Source of the DNA: Streptomyces taklimakanensis
GTDB taxonomy: Bacteria > Actinomycetota > Actinomycetes > Streptomycetales > Streptomycetaceae
DNA length: 64,000 nucleotides
Reading direction: 5' to 3'
NCBI RefSeq assembly: GCF_009709575.1
Contig: NZ_WIXO01000001.1
Coordinates: forward strand, 5,272,001-5,336,000
The notes beneath the pieces are model-generated. The model was not told where the DNA came from and ran no database searches. It was given only the letters and a program-made list of their open reading frames with translations. The position numbers were made by a program, and so were the translations under genes. Of this stretch, positions 16,691-25,188 are shown one piece after another (within the stretch, counting starts at the first letter, position 1; each line of letters opens with the position of its first letter).

Positions 16691-17749
16691 TCAGGAGGAG
16701 GGCGGGACCTCGCCCGAGCCGCGCGGGACGAGCCGAGTGGGCAGCTCGACGCGGCGCGGCGCGTCACCGGCGCCCTCCAGGCGGCGGAAGAGCAGCTCGG
16801 CGGCCCTGCGTCCCAGCAGGGCGGGCTCCTGGGCGATGACGGTGACCGGCGGGGTCAACAGGTCGGCGAGCTCGAAGTCGTCGAAGCCCACCAGCGCCGC
16901 GCGCCGCTCCCGGACGGCCGGCACCCGCACCACGGTGACGGTCACCCGGTTGTTGCCGGTCAACAGGGCGGTGACCGGGCCCGACGGCGAGTTCCGGTCC
17001 GCCAGCATGCGTTCGGCGTCGGCCCGTACGCGTTCGGGGTCGGTCGGGCCGAGCGCGACCCAGGAGGCGTCCACCTCCAGCCCGGCCTCGGCCATCGCGG
17101 CGCGGTAGCCGCGCAGCCGCTCGGCGGCGGTGTGGATGCGTGGCAGGTCGCCGATGAAGCCGATGCGGCGGTGGCCGTGGGCGATGAGGTGGGCGACGCC
17201 CGCGCGGGCGCCGCCGAAGTTGTCCGAGAGCACCGCGTCGGCCTCCAGGCGGGCGGCCGGACGGTCCACGAAGACGGTGGCGACACCGGCCTCGATCTCC
17301 GGCTCCAGGTAACGGTGGTCGTCACCGGCCGGGATGATGACCAGGCCGTCCACGCGCCGGGCACACAGGGCGAGCACCAGCTCCTGCTCGCGCTCGCGGT
17401 CCTCGGCGCTGGACCCGTTGATCAGCAGTGCCCCGTGGGCCCGCGCGACCTCCTCGACGGCACGGCTGAGCGGCGCGTAGAAGGGGTCGGCCAGGTCCTC
17501 CAGGACCAGTCCGACGCTCGCGGTCCGTCCCTTGCGCAGGATGCGGGCGCTGTCGTTGCGGCGGAATCCCAGGGCGGCGATGGCGTCCCGTACCCGACGC
17601 TCGGTGTCCGGCGTGACGCCCGGCTCGCCGTTGACGACCCGGGAGACGGTCTTCAGGCCGACCCCGGCGCGGGCGGCCACGTCCTTCATCGTCGGTCGCA
17701 GCCCGTAGCGGCGCCCGGTGGTGCGGGAGGTGCGGGGGGTGTCGGCCAC
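16691..17749 (-). CDS. LacI family transcriptional regulator
   Basis: 352 aa from GTG 17749; the HTH starts about residue 20 (TMKDVAARAGVGLKTVSRVV), followed by hinge helix and periplasmic-binding-protein-like sugar domain (SVGLVLEDLADPFYAPL, RRIGFIGDLPRIHTAAERL, ALVGFDDFELADLL). It diverges from a ROK sugar kinase with a 12-bp palindrome between them, so it most likely represses the kinase gene and itself in response to a sugar. The sugar is not identifiable from sequence. Confidence 0.88.
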   Translation of the reverse strand: MADTPRTSRTTGRRYGLRPTMKDVAARAGVGLKTVSRVVNGEPGVTPDTERRVRDAIAALGFRRNDSARILRKGRTASVGLVLEDLADPFYAPLSRAVEEVARAHGALLINGSSAEDREREQELVLALCARRVDGLVIIPAGDDHRYLEPEIEAGVATVFVDRPAARLEADAVLSDNFGGARAGVAHLIAHGHRRIGFIGDLPRIHTAAERLRGYRAAMAEAGLEVDASWVALGPTDPERVRADAERMLADRNSPSGPVTALLTGNNRVTVTVVRVPAVRERRAALVGFDDFELADLLTPPVTVIAQEPALLGRRAAELLFRRLEGAGDAPRRVELPTRLVPRGSGEVPPSS

Positions 17750-17837
17750 TGCGGTCCTGTCCTGTCGTCGGCGGGCTTGTGACACGTTCTCGGTGGTACG
17801 TCGCCGGGGCAAGAGCATAGGGCGGGCAGCGGAGGTG

Positions 17838-17849
17838 GACAACGTTGTC
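17838..17849. promoter_or_regulatory. LacI-type operator
   Basis: Perfect palindrome GACAACGTTGTC with a central CG, as in many LacI-family sites. It lies 25 bp upstream of the ROK kinase ATG and 88 bp from the lacI start, so it could block both promoters. Confidence 0.6.
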
Positions 17850-17873
17850 AACAATGGGTGAGACTTGCCGCTC

Positions 17874-18815
17874 ATGGACCAGGATCTTCTCGCCGCCCTC
17901 GACATCGGCGGCACCAAAATCGCGGGCGCTCTGGTGGACGACGACGGTGGACTGCTGGTGAGCACGCGGCGCCCCACCCCCGCCCGGGAGTCGGGCGACG
18001 ACGTGATGCGCGCGGTGACGGAGGTGCTCGACGAGCTGCGGGCCTCCGACCAGTGGCCGCGTGTCGCGGCGGTGGGCATCGGCAGCGCCGGACCGGTGGA
18101 CGGCCGGCGCGGCACGGTGAGTCCGGTCAACATCCCCGGCTGGCGGGACCACCCGCTGGTCGACGGGGTGCGCGCCACCGTCGGGAACATGCCCGTGTCC
18201 CTGGTCGGGGACGGGGTGGCGATCACCGCCGCCGAGCACTGGCAGGGCGCGGCGCGGGGCCGGGACAACGCCCTGTGCATGGTGGTCTCCACCGGTGTGG
18301 GCGGCGGACTGGTCCTGGACGGACGGCTGCACACCGGACCGACCGGGAACGCCGGGCACATCGGCCACATCAGCGTGGACCTCGACGGCGCGCCCTGCCC
18401 GTGCGGCGCGCGCGGTTGCGTGGAGGGACTGGCCAGCGGTCCCAACATCGCCCGGCGAGCCCTGGAGGACGGCTGGCGGCCCGGACCGGACGGCGACACC
18501 AGCGCCCGAGCGGTGGCGGCCGCCGCGCGGGCGGGGGACCCCGTGGCGGCGGCCTCCTTCGAGAGGGCCGCGCGGGCGCTGGCGGCCGGGATCGCGGCCA
18601 CCGCGACCCTGGTGGAGATCGAGATCGCGGTGATCGGCGGGGGAGTGGCACAGGCCGGCGAAGTGCTGTTCGGACCGCTGCGGCGCACGTTGGCCGAGTA
18701 CGCCACGCTCTCCTTCGTCCGGGACCTGGAGGTCGTCCCGGCCGGAACGGGAACGGACGCCGGTCTGGTGGGAGCCGCGGCGGCCTGCCGGGAGGCGCTG
18801 GGCCGGCCGGTGTGA
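17874..18815 (+). CDS. ROK family sugar kinase (glucokinase-like)
   Basis: 313 aa from ATG 17874. ATP-binding motif ALDIGGTKIAGALVD at the N-terminus, catalytic Asp in VSLVGDGVAI, and the ROK zinc motif GHISVDLDGAPCPCGARGC with the CxCGxxGC cysteines. There is no N-terminal HTH, so it is an enzyme rather than a repressor. It phosphorylates a hexose or N-acetylhexosamine with ATP. The adjacent divergent LacI regulator and operator imply sugar-responsive expression. Confidence 0.87.
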   Translation: MDQDLLAALDIGGTKIAGALVDDDGGLLVSTRRPTPARESGDDVMRAVTEVLDELRASDQWPRVAAVGIGSAGPVDGRRGTVSPVNIPGWRDHPLVDGVRATVGNMPVSLVGDGVAITAAEHWQGAARGRDNALCMVVSTGVGGGLVLDGRLHTGPTGNAGHIGHISVDLDGAPCPCGARGCVEGLASGPNIARRALEDGWRPGPDGDTSARAVAAAARAGDPVAAASFERAARALAAGIAATATLVEIEIAVIGGGVAQAGEVLFGPLRRTLAEYATLSFVRDLEVVPAGTGTDAGLVGAAAACREALGRPV

Positions 18816-18951
18816 GGCCGGGGCGCACGGAACGCGCACGGAACGCGCACGGGTCGTGGGCGGGTTCGGGCGAGCGGGGGTGGTGCGAGGGCGCGTTTCC
18901 GGTGCCGGGTGGAGCGGGCAGGGAACCGGGGACGACGGAATAGGGGGACCC

Positions 18952-19989
18952 GTGATCGTCTGGCTGAACGGCGCCTCCGGCGCCGGCAAGACCGCTGCGG
19001 CCCACGAGCTGGTCGAGCTGCTGCCCGAGAGCACCCTCTTCGACCCCGAGCTGGTCGGCGCCGGCCTGCGCGCGCTGTTGCCCCGCAAGCGCCTGGACGA
19101 GGTGGCCGACCCCCAGGACCTGCCCGCCTGGCGGCGGCTCGTGGTGGACACGGCCGCCGCCCTCCACGGGGAGGTGGGAGGGACGCTGGTGGCGCCGATG
19201 ACGCTGCTGCGGCAGGAGTACCGCGACGAGATATTCGGCGGGTTGGCGGCCCGCCGCATCCCCGTGCGGCACGTGTTGCTGGAGGTCGCGGAGACGACCC
19301 TCCGAGAGCGCGTGGCCCGGCGCGAGGAGGAGGCCGAGGACGAGGAGGCCCGCGCGGCGGTGCGCTCCCGGGGCCTGGAGCACCTCCCGGCGTACCGGCG
19401 TGCCCTGGACTGGCTCCGGGCCGACGCGTACACCCTGGACGCGTCCTCCCTCACCCCCAGGCAGGTGGCCGAGAAGGTGGCGGCGGCGCTGCGCGCCGGG
19501 AACGGCACCTGCGAGATCGTGCAGACACCGGAGCCCACCACCGAGACCGTGGCGGCCGGGATCCTCCTGTTCGACGAGGAGGACCGGGTGCTGCTGGTCG
19601 ACCCGACCTACAAGCCGGGCTGGGAGTTCCCCGGCGGCGTCGTCGAGCCCGGCGAACCGCCCGCCCGCGCCGGAGTGCGCGAGGTGGCGGAGGAACTGGG
19701 CCTGCGGCTGGACGCCGTCCCCCGGCTGCTCGTCGTCGACTGGGAGCCGCCCCGACCGCCCGGTTACGGCGGTCTGCGCCTGCTGTTCGACGGCGGCCGG
19801 TTGACCGCCGCCGCGGCGAACGGCCTGCTGCTGCCCGACGCGGAGCTGCGCGGGTGGCGGTTCGTCACCGAGGACGAGGCGGCCGGACTGCTGCCCCCGG
19901 TGCGGATGGAGCGGCTGCGCTGGGCCCTGCGCGCCCGGGAGCGGGGCACCACCCTCAACCTGGAGGCGGGCACGCCGGTCGGCGCGTGA
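18952..19989 (+). CDS. Fusion of TmrB-like P-loop ATPase and NUDIX hydrolase
   Basis: 345 aa from GTG 18952 (ribosome site AGGGGGA). Residues ~1-175 resemble TmrB, the tunicamycin-resistance ATP-binding protein of Bacillus: VIVWLNGASGAGKTAAAHEL (Walker A GASGAGKT), then STLFDPELVG and VAPMTLLRQEY. Residues ~200-330 are a NUDIX domain with a complete box GGVVEPGE ... REVAEELGL. The NUDIX part would hydrolyse a nucleoside-diphosphate-linked compound; the P-loop part binds ATP and may be a small-molecule kinase. The combination suggests detoxification or recycling of nucleotide-like molecules, which is inference. Confidence 0.78.
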   Translation: MIVWLNGASGAGKTAAAHELVELLPESTLFDPELVGAGLRALLPRKRLDEVADPQDLPAWRRLVVDTAAALHGEVGGTLVAPMTLLRQEYRDEIFGGLAARRIPVRHVLLEVAETTLRERVARREEEAEDEEARAAVRSRGLEHLPAYRRALDWLRADAYTLDASSLTPRQVAEKVAAALRAGNGTCEIVQTPEPTTETVAAGILLFDEEDRVLLVDPTYKPGWEFPGGVVEPGEPPARAGVREVAEELGLRLDAVPRLLVVDWEPPRPPGYGGLRLLFDGGRLTAAAANGLLLPDAELRGWRFVTEDEAAGLLPPVRMERLRWALRARERGTTLNLEAGTPVGA

Positions 19990-20016
19990 CGGAGCGGCGG
20001 AACGCCCACACCGCCA

Positions 20017-20075
20017 CGAGGCGCGGGTGGCCGGCCGGCGGCGCCTCCGCCCGCAGACCGGCCACCCGCGCCTCG
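20017..20075. terminator. Long bidirectional terminator
   Basis: Perfect 18-bp stem (20017-20034 with 20058-20075; outer arm CGAGGCGCGGGTGGCCGG) around a 23-nt loop, between the converging TmrB-NUDIX and dipeptidase genes. Confidence 0.7.
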
Positions 20076-20120
20076 CCGAACCCGGCCGTCCGCGCCCCGC
20101 GGGTCCGGCGGGGCGGACGG

Positions 20121-21509
20121 TCAGCCGCGCCGTGCCTCGGCGTACCCGCGCAGGAACAGCGCCTCGGCGACCGACAGCCGACGCAGCTCCTCGGGCGAGA
20201 CGCTCTCGTTGACGGCGTGGATCTGTGCCTCCGGCTCGCTCAGACCGATCAGCAGGATCTCCGCCTCGGGGTAGAGCGAGGCCAGGGTGTTGCACAACGG
20301 GATCGAGCCGCCCATGCCGGCCGTCTTCATCTCGGTGCCGTCGTACGCCTCGCGCAGCGCCTCGGCCATCGCGGCGTACGCCGGGCTGGTGGTGTCCGCA
20401 CGGAACGGCTGGCCCTCGCCCACCTGCTCGATCCGCACCCGCGCGCCCCAGGGGGCGCGGGACTCCAGGTGGGCGGTGAGCAGCTTGGTGGCCTCGGCGG
20501 CGTCGACACCCGGCGGGATCCGCAGGCTGATCAGGGCCTGGGCGCTCGCCTGCACCGAGGGGGTGGCGCCGACGACCGGCGGGCAGTCGATGCCGAGCAC
20601 GGTGACGGCCGGGCGGGCCCAGATCCGGTCGGCGACCGTACCCGAGCCGATCAGCTCCACCCCGTCCAGGACCTTGGCGTCCGCGCGGAAGTCCTCCTCC
20701 GAGTACCGCAGCCCTTCCCAGGAGGCGTCCGCGGCCAGCCCGTCGACGGTGGTGGAACCGTCCTCGGCGCGCAGCGAGTCCAGCATCCGGATCAGTGCGG
20801 CGAGCGCGTCCGGAGCCGCTCCGCCGAACTGGCCGGAGTGCAGGTTGCCCTCCAGGGTGTCGACCCTCACCGTCACCATGGTCATTCCACGCAGGGTGGC
20901 GGTGACGGTGGGCAGGCCGACACGGAAGTTGCCGGAGTCCCCTATGACGATGCTGTCGGCGGCCAGCAGCTCCGGATGCTGTTCGGCGTAGCGCTCCAAC
21001 CCGCCGGTGCCCATCTCCTCGGAGCCCTCGGCGATCACCTTGACGTTCACCGGCACTCCGCCGTTCGCCTTCAGGGCGCGCAGCGCGAGCAGGTGCATGA
21101 TGAGGCCGCCCTTGCAGTCGGCGGCGCCGCGCCCGTACCACCGTCCGTCGCGCTCGGTCAGGGTGAACGGCGGGGAGAGCCAGGCGGCCTCGTCCAGCGG
21201 CGGCTGCACGTCGTAGTGGGCGTAGAGCAGGACGGTCGGCGCGCCGGCCGGGCCGGGCAGGAAGCCGTACACCGACCGGCTGCCGTCCGGGGTGTCCAGC
21301 AACGCCACGTCCGTGAAGCCCTCGGCGCGCAGCGCGTCGGCCACCCACTCCGCCGCCGCCGCGCACTCCTCGGGCGGGAACTGCGCCGGGTCGGCCACCG
21401 ACTTGAAGGCCACCAACTCGGCGAGTTCGGCGCGGGCCCTGGGCATCAGCGAGGTGACGGTGGCCTCCAGCCCTGATCGGACGGACGAGGGGCGGCTGCC
21501 CTGGGTCAT
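20121..21509 (-). CDS. M20 family dipeptidase
   Basis: 462 aa from ATG 21509 with AAGGAG upstream. Zinc ligands are in VLLYAHYDVQPP (His, Asp), the bridging Asp in GRGAADCKGG, the catalytic Glu-Glu in AEGSEEMGTG and a further Asp in VIGDSGNF. The lid/dimerisation domain is inserted around TLRGMTMVTVRVDTLEGNLH. Length and motif order are those of cytosolic non-specific dipeptidases or Xaa-His type peptidases. No transporter is adjacent. Confidence 0.87.
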   Translation of the reverse strand: MTQGSRPSSVRSGLEATVTSLMPRARAELAELVAFKSVADPAQFPPEECAAAAEWVADALRAEGFTDVALLDTPDGSRSVYGFLPGPAGAPTVLLYAHYDVQPPLDEAAWLSPPFTLTERDGRWYGRGAADCKGGLIMHLLALRALKANGGVPVNVKVIAEGSEEMGTGGLERYAEQHPELLAADSIVIGDSGNFRVGLPTVTATLRGMTMVTVRVDTLEGNLHSGQFGGAAPDALAALIRMLDSLRAEDGSTTVDGLAADASWEGLRYSEEDFRADAKVLDGVELIGSGTVADRIWARPAVTVLGIDCPPVVGATPSVQASAQALISLRIPPGVDAAEATKLLTAHLESRAPWGARVRIEQVGEGQPFRADTTSPAYAAMAEALREAYDGTEMKTAGMGGSIPLCNTLASLYPEAEILLIGLSEPEAQIHAVNESVSPEELRRLSVAEALFLRGYAEARRG

Positions 21510-21636
21510 GGGGAACGCTCCTTCGAAGTGCTGCGTTGTGTGCCTGTGGACGGGATCACCGGACGTACAGGCGGATACGTGGTGCCGATACTCTCCCACA
21601 GGGGGTGCGCGCGGCCGCAGGTCCTAGGATGCGGCG

Positions 21637-22881
21637 GTGACCGGTAGCGGCCAAGCGGGAGCGGTAACACACGTGAGCAGCGAGAACGCCGAGGGTACGG
21701 ACCGACAGGACCCGGTATGGGACGTCGTGGTGGTCGGAGCGGGACCGGCCGGGGCCTCGGCGGCGTACGCCGCGGCCGTCACCGGGCGCCGGGTCCTTTT
21801 GGTGGAGAAGGCCGAACTCCCGCGGTACAAGACCTGCGGCGGGGGCATCATCGGCCCCTCCAGGGACGCCCTGCCGCCCGGCTTCGAACTGCCCCTGCGC
21901 GACCGGGTGTACGCGGTCACCTTCTCGCTGAACGGCAGGTTCGCCCGTACCCGCCGCTCCCGGAACATGCTGTTCGGCCTGGTCAACCGGCCCGAGTTCG
22001 ACCAGGCGCTGGTGGAGTCGGCGCAGAAGGCCGGCGCGGAGCTGTGGACGGGAGTCACCGTCTCCCGCGTCGAGCAGCACGGCCCGGCCGTTCCCGACCG
22101 GCGCACCGTCGCCGTGGTCCTCGCCGACGGGCGGACCGTGCTGGCCCGTGCCGTGGTCGGAGCGGACGGCAGCGCCAGCCGGATAGGAGCCCACGTCGGG
22201 GTGAAGGTCGATCAGGTGGACCTGGGACTGGAGGCGGAGATCCCGGTGCCACCGTCGGTGGCGGAGGACTGGGCGGGACGCGTCCTCATCGACTGGGGAC
22301 CGCTGCCCGGCAGCTACGGCTGGGTGTTCCCCAAGGGGAACACGCTCACGGTCGGGGTGATCTCCGCCCGTGGGGAGGGTGCCGCCACCAAGCGCTACCT
22401 GGAGGACTTCATCGCGCGTCTGGGGCTGGCCGGCTTCGAGCCCGAGATCTCCTCGGGGCACCTCACGCGCTGCCGTTCGACGGACTCGCCGCTCTCCCGC
22501 GGCCGGGTCCTGGTCTGTGGCGACGCCGCCGGGCTGCTGGAGCCGTGGACGCGCGAGGGCATCTCCTTCGCCCTGCGCTCCGGCCGGTTGGCGGGGGAGT
22601 GGGCGATGCGCGTCGCCGAGGCGCACGACGCGGTCGACGCACGCCGCCAGGCCCTCAACTACGCCTTCGCCGTCAAGTCGGGGTTGGGCGTGGAGATGGG
22701 GGTGGGAAGCCGCATGCACACCGTCTTCTCCCGCCGTCCGGGAACGCTCCACGCCCTGCTCACCGGATTCCGCCCGGCCTGGAACGCCTTCGCCAGGATC
22801 ACCCGGGGGACGACCACGCTCGGGGAGCTGGTCCGCACCCACCCGCTCGCCCAGCGCGCCCTGGAGAGGATGGACCGCTGA
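21637..22881 (+). CDS. Geranylgeranyl-reductase-family FAD-dependent oxidoreductase
   Basis: 414 aa. GTG 21637 begins exactly 7 nt after a -10 TAGGAT (21625-21630), so the message is probably leaderless. FAD-binding VVVGAGPAGASAAYAA, KTCGGGIIGPS, and the second FAD motif VLVCGDAAGLLEPWTREGIS match the GGR family, which reduces isoprenoid double bonds (e.g. menaquinone side chains) or hydroxylates small molecules. The KTCGGG Cys is typical of GGR members. Role in quinone or terpenoid lipid modification is likely but not proven. Confidence 0.83.
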   Translation: MTGSGQAGAVTHVSSENAEGTDRQDPVWDVVVVGAGPAGASAAYAAAVTGRRVLLVEKAELPRYKTCGGGIIGPSRDALPPGFELPLRDRVYAVTFSLNGRFARTRRSRNMLFGLVNRPEFDQALVESAQKAGAELWTGVTVSRVEQHGPAVPDRRTVAVVLADGRTVLARAVVGADGSASRIGAHVGVKVDQVDLGLEAEIPVPPSVAEDWAGRVLIDWGPLPGSYGWVFPKGNTLTVGVISARGEGAATKRYLEDFIARLGLAGFEPEISSGHLTRCRSTDSPLSRGRVLVCGDAAGLLEPWTREGISFALRSGRLAGEWAMRVAEAHDAVDARRQALNYAFAVKSGLGVEMGVGSRMHTVFSRRPGTLHALLTGFRPAWNAFARITRGTTTLGELVRTHPLAQRALERMDR

Positions 22882-22944
22882 CCCGCCGGCCTCGGCGGCC
22901 CGGACGACGGCCGGTGCGGCACCGCCTTCGGCCCGGCCTTCCGT

Positions 22945-23412
22945 TCACTCCTCCAGGGTGATCCGGAAGGCCGGGTGCTGGTGGGCCGCCGCCGACAGCT
23001 CCTCGTCGTCGGACGTCGGTCCGACACCCTCGAAGAAGGCCCCCACCTCCCACTTCCACTTCGCCAGATAGGCCCGCAGCACCGCCGGCTTCTCGTCGTC
23101 CGACAGTTCCACGGCCGTGAACCGCTCCACGCGCCGACCGAGCCGCAGCTCCCCGCCACCCGCCGCCCGCAGGTTGCGCACCCACTGGGTGTGGCCGCGT
23201 GGTGCGACGAGGTACCTCTCGCCCCGGAACTCCAGCGGATTCACGGGAGTCGTCCGCCACTCGCCGCTCTTGCGCCCCCGCACCGCCAGGATCCGCGAGC
23301 CGGCCACTTCGACGCCCCGCCGGTTCAGCCATCCGACCGCCCTGTTGAGGACGTGCCGGGTGAGCACGCCGGGCTTCCTGTGGTGCGCCCGCCGATCCAC
23401 TGTCGCGCTCAT
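22945..23412 (-). CDS. Deazaflavin (F420)-dependent nitroreductase family protein
   Basis: 155 aa. Matches the Ddn/FDOR family: NRRGVEVAGSRILAVRGRKSGEWRTTPVNPLEF, followed by YLVAPRGHTQWVRNLRAAGGGELRLGRR. These are the split-barrel strands contacting F420. Predicted to use reduced F420 to reduce quinones or nitro compounds. It diverges from a TetR regulator whose two palindromic sites lie in the shared 162-bp gap, so expression is probably induced by the substrate. Confidence 0.82.
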   Translation of the reverse strand: MSATVDRRAHHRKPGVLTRHVLNRAVGWLNRRGVEVAGSRILAVRGRKSGEWRTTPVNPLEFRGERYLVAPRGHTQWVRNLRAAGGGELRLGRRVERFTAVELSDDEKPAVLRAYLAKWKWEVGAFFEGVGPTSDDEELSAAAHQHPAFRITLEE

Positions 23413-23465
23413 CTCCGCCTCCTGGAATCGATGCCCCGATCCGTACGAGAAAGGGGATCCGAAAA

Positions 23466-23480
23466 GAGAGCAGTGCTCTC
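23466..23480. promoter_or_regulatory. TetR operator copy 1
   Basis: GAGAGCA-G-TGCTCTC, perfect 7-bp arms, on the side of the deazaflavin oxidoreductase gene. Confidence 0.65.
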
Positions 23481-23519
23481 TGCGTACAGCCAGTGTCGCA
23501 CGCGGTCCAGGGCGATGCA

Positions 23520-23532
23520 AGAGCAGTGCTCT
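23520..23532. promoter_or_regulatory. TetR operator copy 2
   Basis: AGAGCA-G-TGCTCT, the same core as copy 1, 53 bp away centre to centre (about five helical turns) and 42 bp before the tetR ATG. Confidence 0.65.
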
Positions 23533-23574
23533 CGTTTTCGTGCGCCGTTCCGGCGAGCCGGCAGAATGCCCTTC

Positions 23575-24300
23575 ATGAACGCGATCAGAGGAGCCAGGGA
23601 ACGGGCCCGCGCCGAGATCACCGCCGCCATCAAGGACGAGGCGCGCCGACAGCTCGCGCGGGAGGGCGCCGCCCGCCTCTCCCTGCGCGCGGTCGCCCGT
23701 GAGCTGGGCATGGTCTCCTCCGCGCTCTACCGCTACTTCCCCAGCCGCGACGACCTGCTGACAGCGCTGATCATCGACGCCTACGACGCGGTCGGCTCCG
23801 CGGCCGAACGGGCCCTGGCCGCGGCGGACCGGGACGCCCCCGTCACCCGCTGGCGTGAGGTCTGCGGAGCGGTGCGTCGGTGGGCCCTGGCCCATCCGCA
23901 CGAGTACGCGCTGATCTACGGCTCACCCGTCCCCGGCTACTTCGCGCCCCAGGCCACCGTCGCCCCCGCCTCCCGTGTCGCCCTGGCCCTGGTGGTCGTC
24001 GCACGCGACGCCCGCGCGGCGGGGGTGCTGCGCGAACCGGCCGTCGACGAGGCGGTCCCCGTGCCGCCCGAAGCGGTCGCCGAGGACGCCGTCCGGCTCG
24101 TGGAGCGCCTCGGCATCGACCTCCCCGCCCCGGTGACGGCGGCGCTCGTCGCGGCCTGGGCCGAGCTGTTCGGGCTGATCGGTTTCGAGCTGTTCGGACA
24201 CTTCAACCGGCTGATCGACGCCCGCGAGGAGTTCTTCGACCACGCCGTCACACGGCTCGCCGCCACCGTGGGGCTGACCGACCCCCCGAAGGAGCCCTGA
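23575..24300 (+). CDS. TetR family regulator of the divergent F420-dependent oxidoreductase
   Basis: 241 aa from ATG 23575; ATG 23566 is also possible. HTH region is AAIKDEARRQLAREGAARLSL ... AVARELGMVSSALYRYFPSRDDLL. The C-terminal domain resembles TetR_C WHG-type domains (RWALAHPHEYALIYGSPVPGY). Two identical palindromes upstream imply autorepression together with control of the divergent gene. The ligand is unknown; quinone-like or nitroaromatic compounds would fit the partner enzyme. Confidence 0.87.
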   Translation: MNAIRGARERARAEITAAIKDEARRQLAREGAARLSLRAVARELGMVSSALYRYFPSRDDLLTALIIDAYDAVGSAAERALAAADRDAPVTRWREVCGAVRRWALAHPHEYALIYGSPVPGYFAPQATVAPASRVALALVVVARDARAAGVLREPAVDEAVPVPPEAVAEDAVRLVERLGIDLPAPVTAALVAAWAELFGLIGFELFGHFNRLIDAREEFFDHAVTRLAATVGLTDPPKEP

Positions 24301-24310
24301 CCCCTCGGAC

Positions 24311-24374
24311 GCGCCGACCCTCGCGTCGAACGTCGGTGCGCCCGTCCCCGGGGGCGGGCCGCGCGGGTCGGCGC
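24311..24374. terminator. Bidirectional terminator
   Basis: GCGCCGACCC (24311-24320) pairs with GGGTCGGCGC (24365-24374). The enclosed sequence holds a second GC hairpin (CCCG ... CGGG). It lies between the converging tetR and SARP genes. Confidence 0.5.
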
Positions 24375-24399
24375 CACCCCCGAATCCGTCGGCCCGACG

Positions 24400-25188
24400 T
24401 CACGAGGCCAGCGCGGACTCCGGCAACAGCGTGGGGTCCTGACGCAGGATCCGGGCGTGCAGTTCCCGCAGGGCCGGTCCCGGGTCGCCCCCCGTTCCCT
24501 CCGCGATCCGTCGCCGTGCCTCCTCGTAGGCCACCAGCGCCTCCGCGGGCCTCCCACCGCGGTACAGGGCCAACATCAGCAGCTCCACCAGGCGTTCGCG
24601 CAAGGGGTGCTCGTCCACCCGCCGCGTCAACTCGCGGACGCACTCGCGGTAGTGGCCCAGCTCCAGATCGCCCTCCAGGCGCGTCTCCAGCACCATCAGG
24701 CGCTTCTCCGCCCAGCGGCGCCGCTCGCCGGCCAGATACGGGCCGGTGAGCCCCTCGGCGAACTCGCCGCGCCACAGCTCCTCGGCCTGTCTCGCCAGCG
24801 CGCCGGCCCGACGGAGGTCGCCGGACTCCCGCGCGGTCAGGGCCTCGCGCAGCAGCGTCCTCCGCTCCGCCAGGTCGTCGATCCCGGCGTTCTCCAATCG
24901 GTAGCCGCTGCCGGTCCACACCAGTTCCGGGGACGAGCCCCCGCCACCCGCCGCCGCGAAGGCCCGACGCAGACCGGAGACGTACTTCTGTGCCAGGTTC
25001 CGCACGTGTGAGGGCGGTTCGCCGCCCCAGACCGCGCTCACCAGCGCGTCGTACGACATCGGCCGCCCTTCCTGGAGCAGCAGGACGGCGAGCACCGCCC
25101 GCTGTCTGGGCGGTCCCAGTGGTACCTCGGCCCCGTCGCGCAAGGCTCGCAGCGGACCGAGCAGTTCGAATCGCAGACCCTCAGCCAT
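24400..25188 (-). CDS. Small SARP / BTAD family transcriptional regulator
   Basis: 262 aa from ATG 25188. N-terminal OmpR-like winged helix (FELLGPLRALRDGAEVPLGP, then DALVSAVWGGEPPSHVRNLAQKYV) followed by a bacterial transcriptional activation domain of helical repeats (WRGEFAEGLTGPYLAGERRR, HPLRERLVELLMLALYRGGR). These are the two domains of AfsR/DnrI-type activators, without ATPase or TPR extensions. SARPs usually activate secondary-metabolite clusters, but no biosynthetic genes are visible around it, so it may act elsewhere. Confidence 0.86.
   Translation of the reverse strand: MAEGLRFELLGPLRALRDGAEVPLGPPRQRAVLAVLLLQEGRPMSYDALVSAVWGGEPPSHVRNLAQKYVSGLRRAFAAAGGGGSSPELVWTGSGYRLENAGIDDLAERRTLLREALTARESGDLRRAGALARQAEELWRGEFAEGLTGPYLAGERRRWAEKRLMVLETRLEGDLELGHYRECVRELTRRVDEHPLRERLVELLMLALYRGGRPAEALVAYEEARRRIAEGTGGDPGPALRELHARILRQDPTLLPESALAS

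Noticed and set aside
18829..18852. Short direct repeat ACGGAACGCGC after the ROK kinase
   Set aside because: Only about two copies; no structure or spacing suggesting function.
24400..25188. A secondary-metabolite cluster governed by the small SARP
   Set aside because: Neighbouring genes are regulators and housekeeping enzymes; no PKS, NRPS, terpene synthase or tailoring set.
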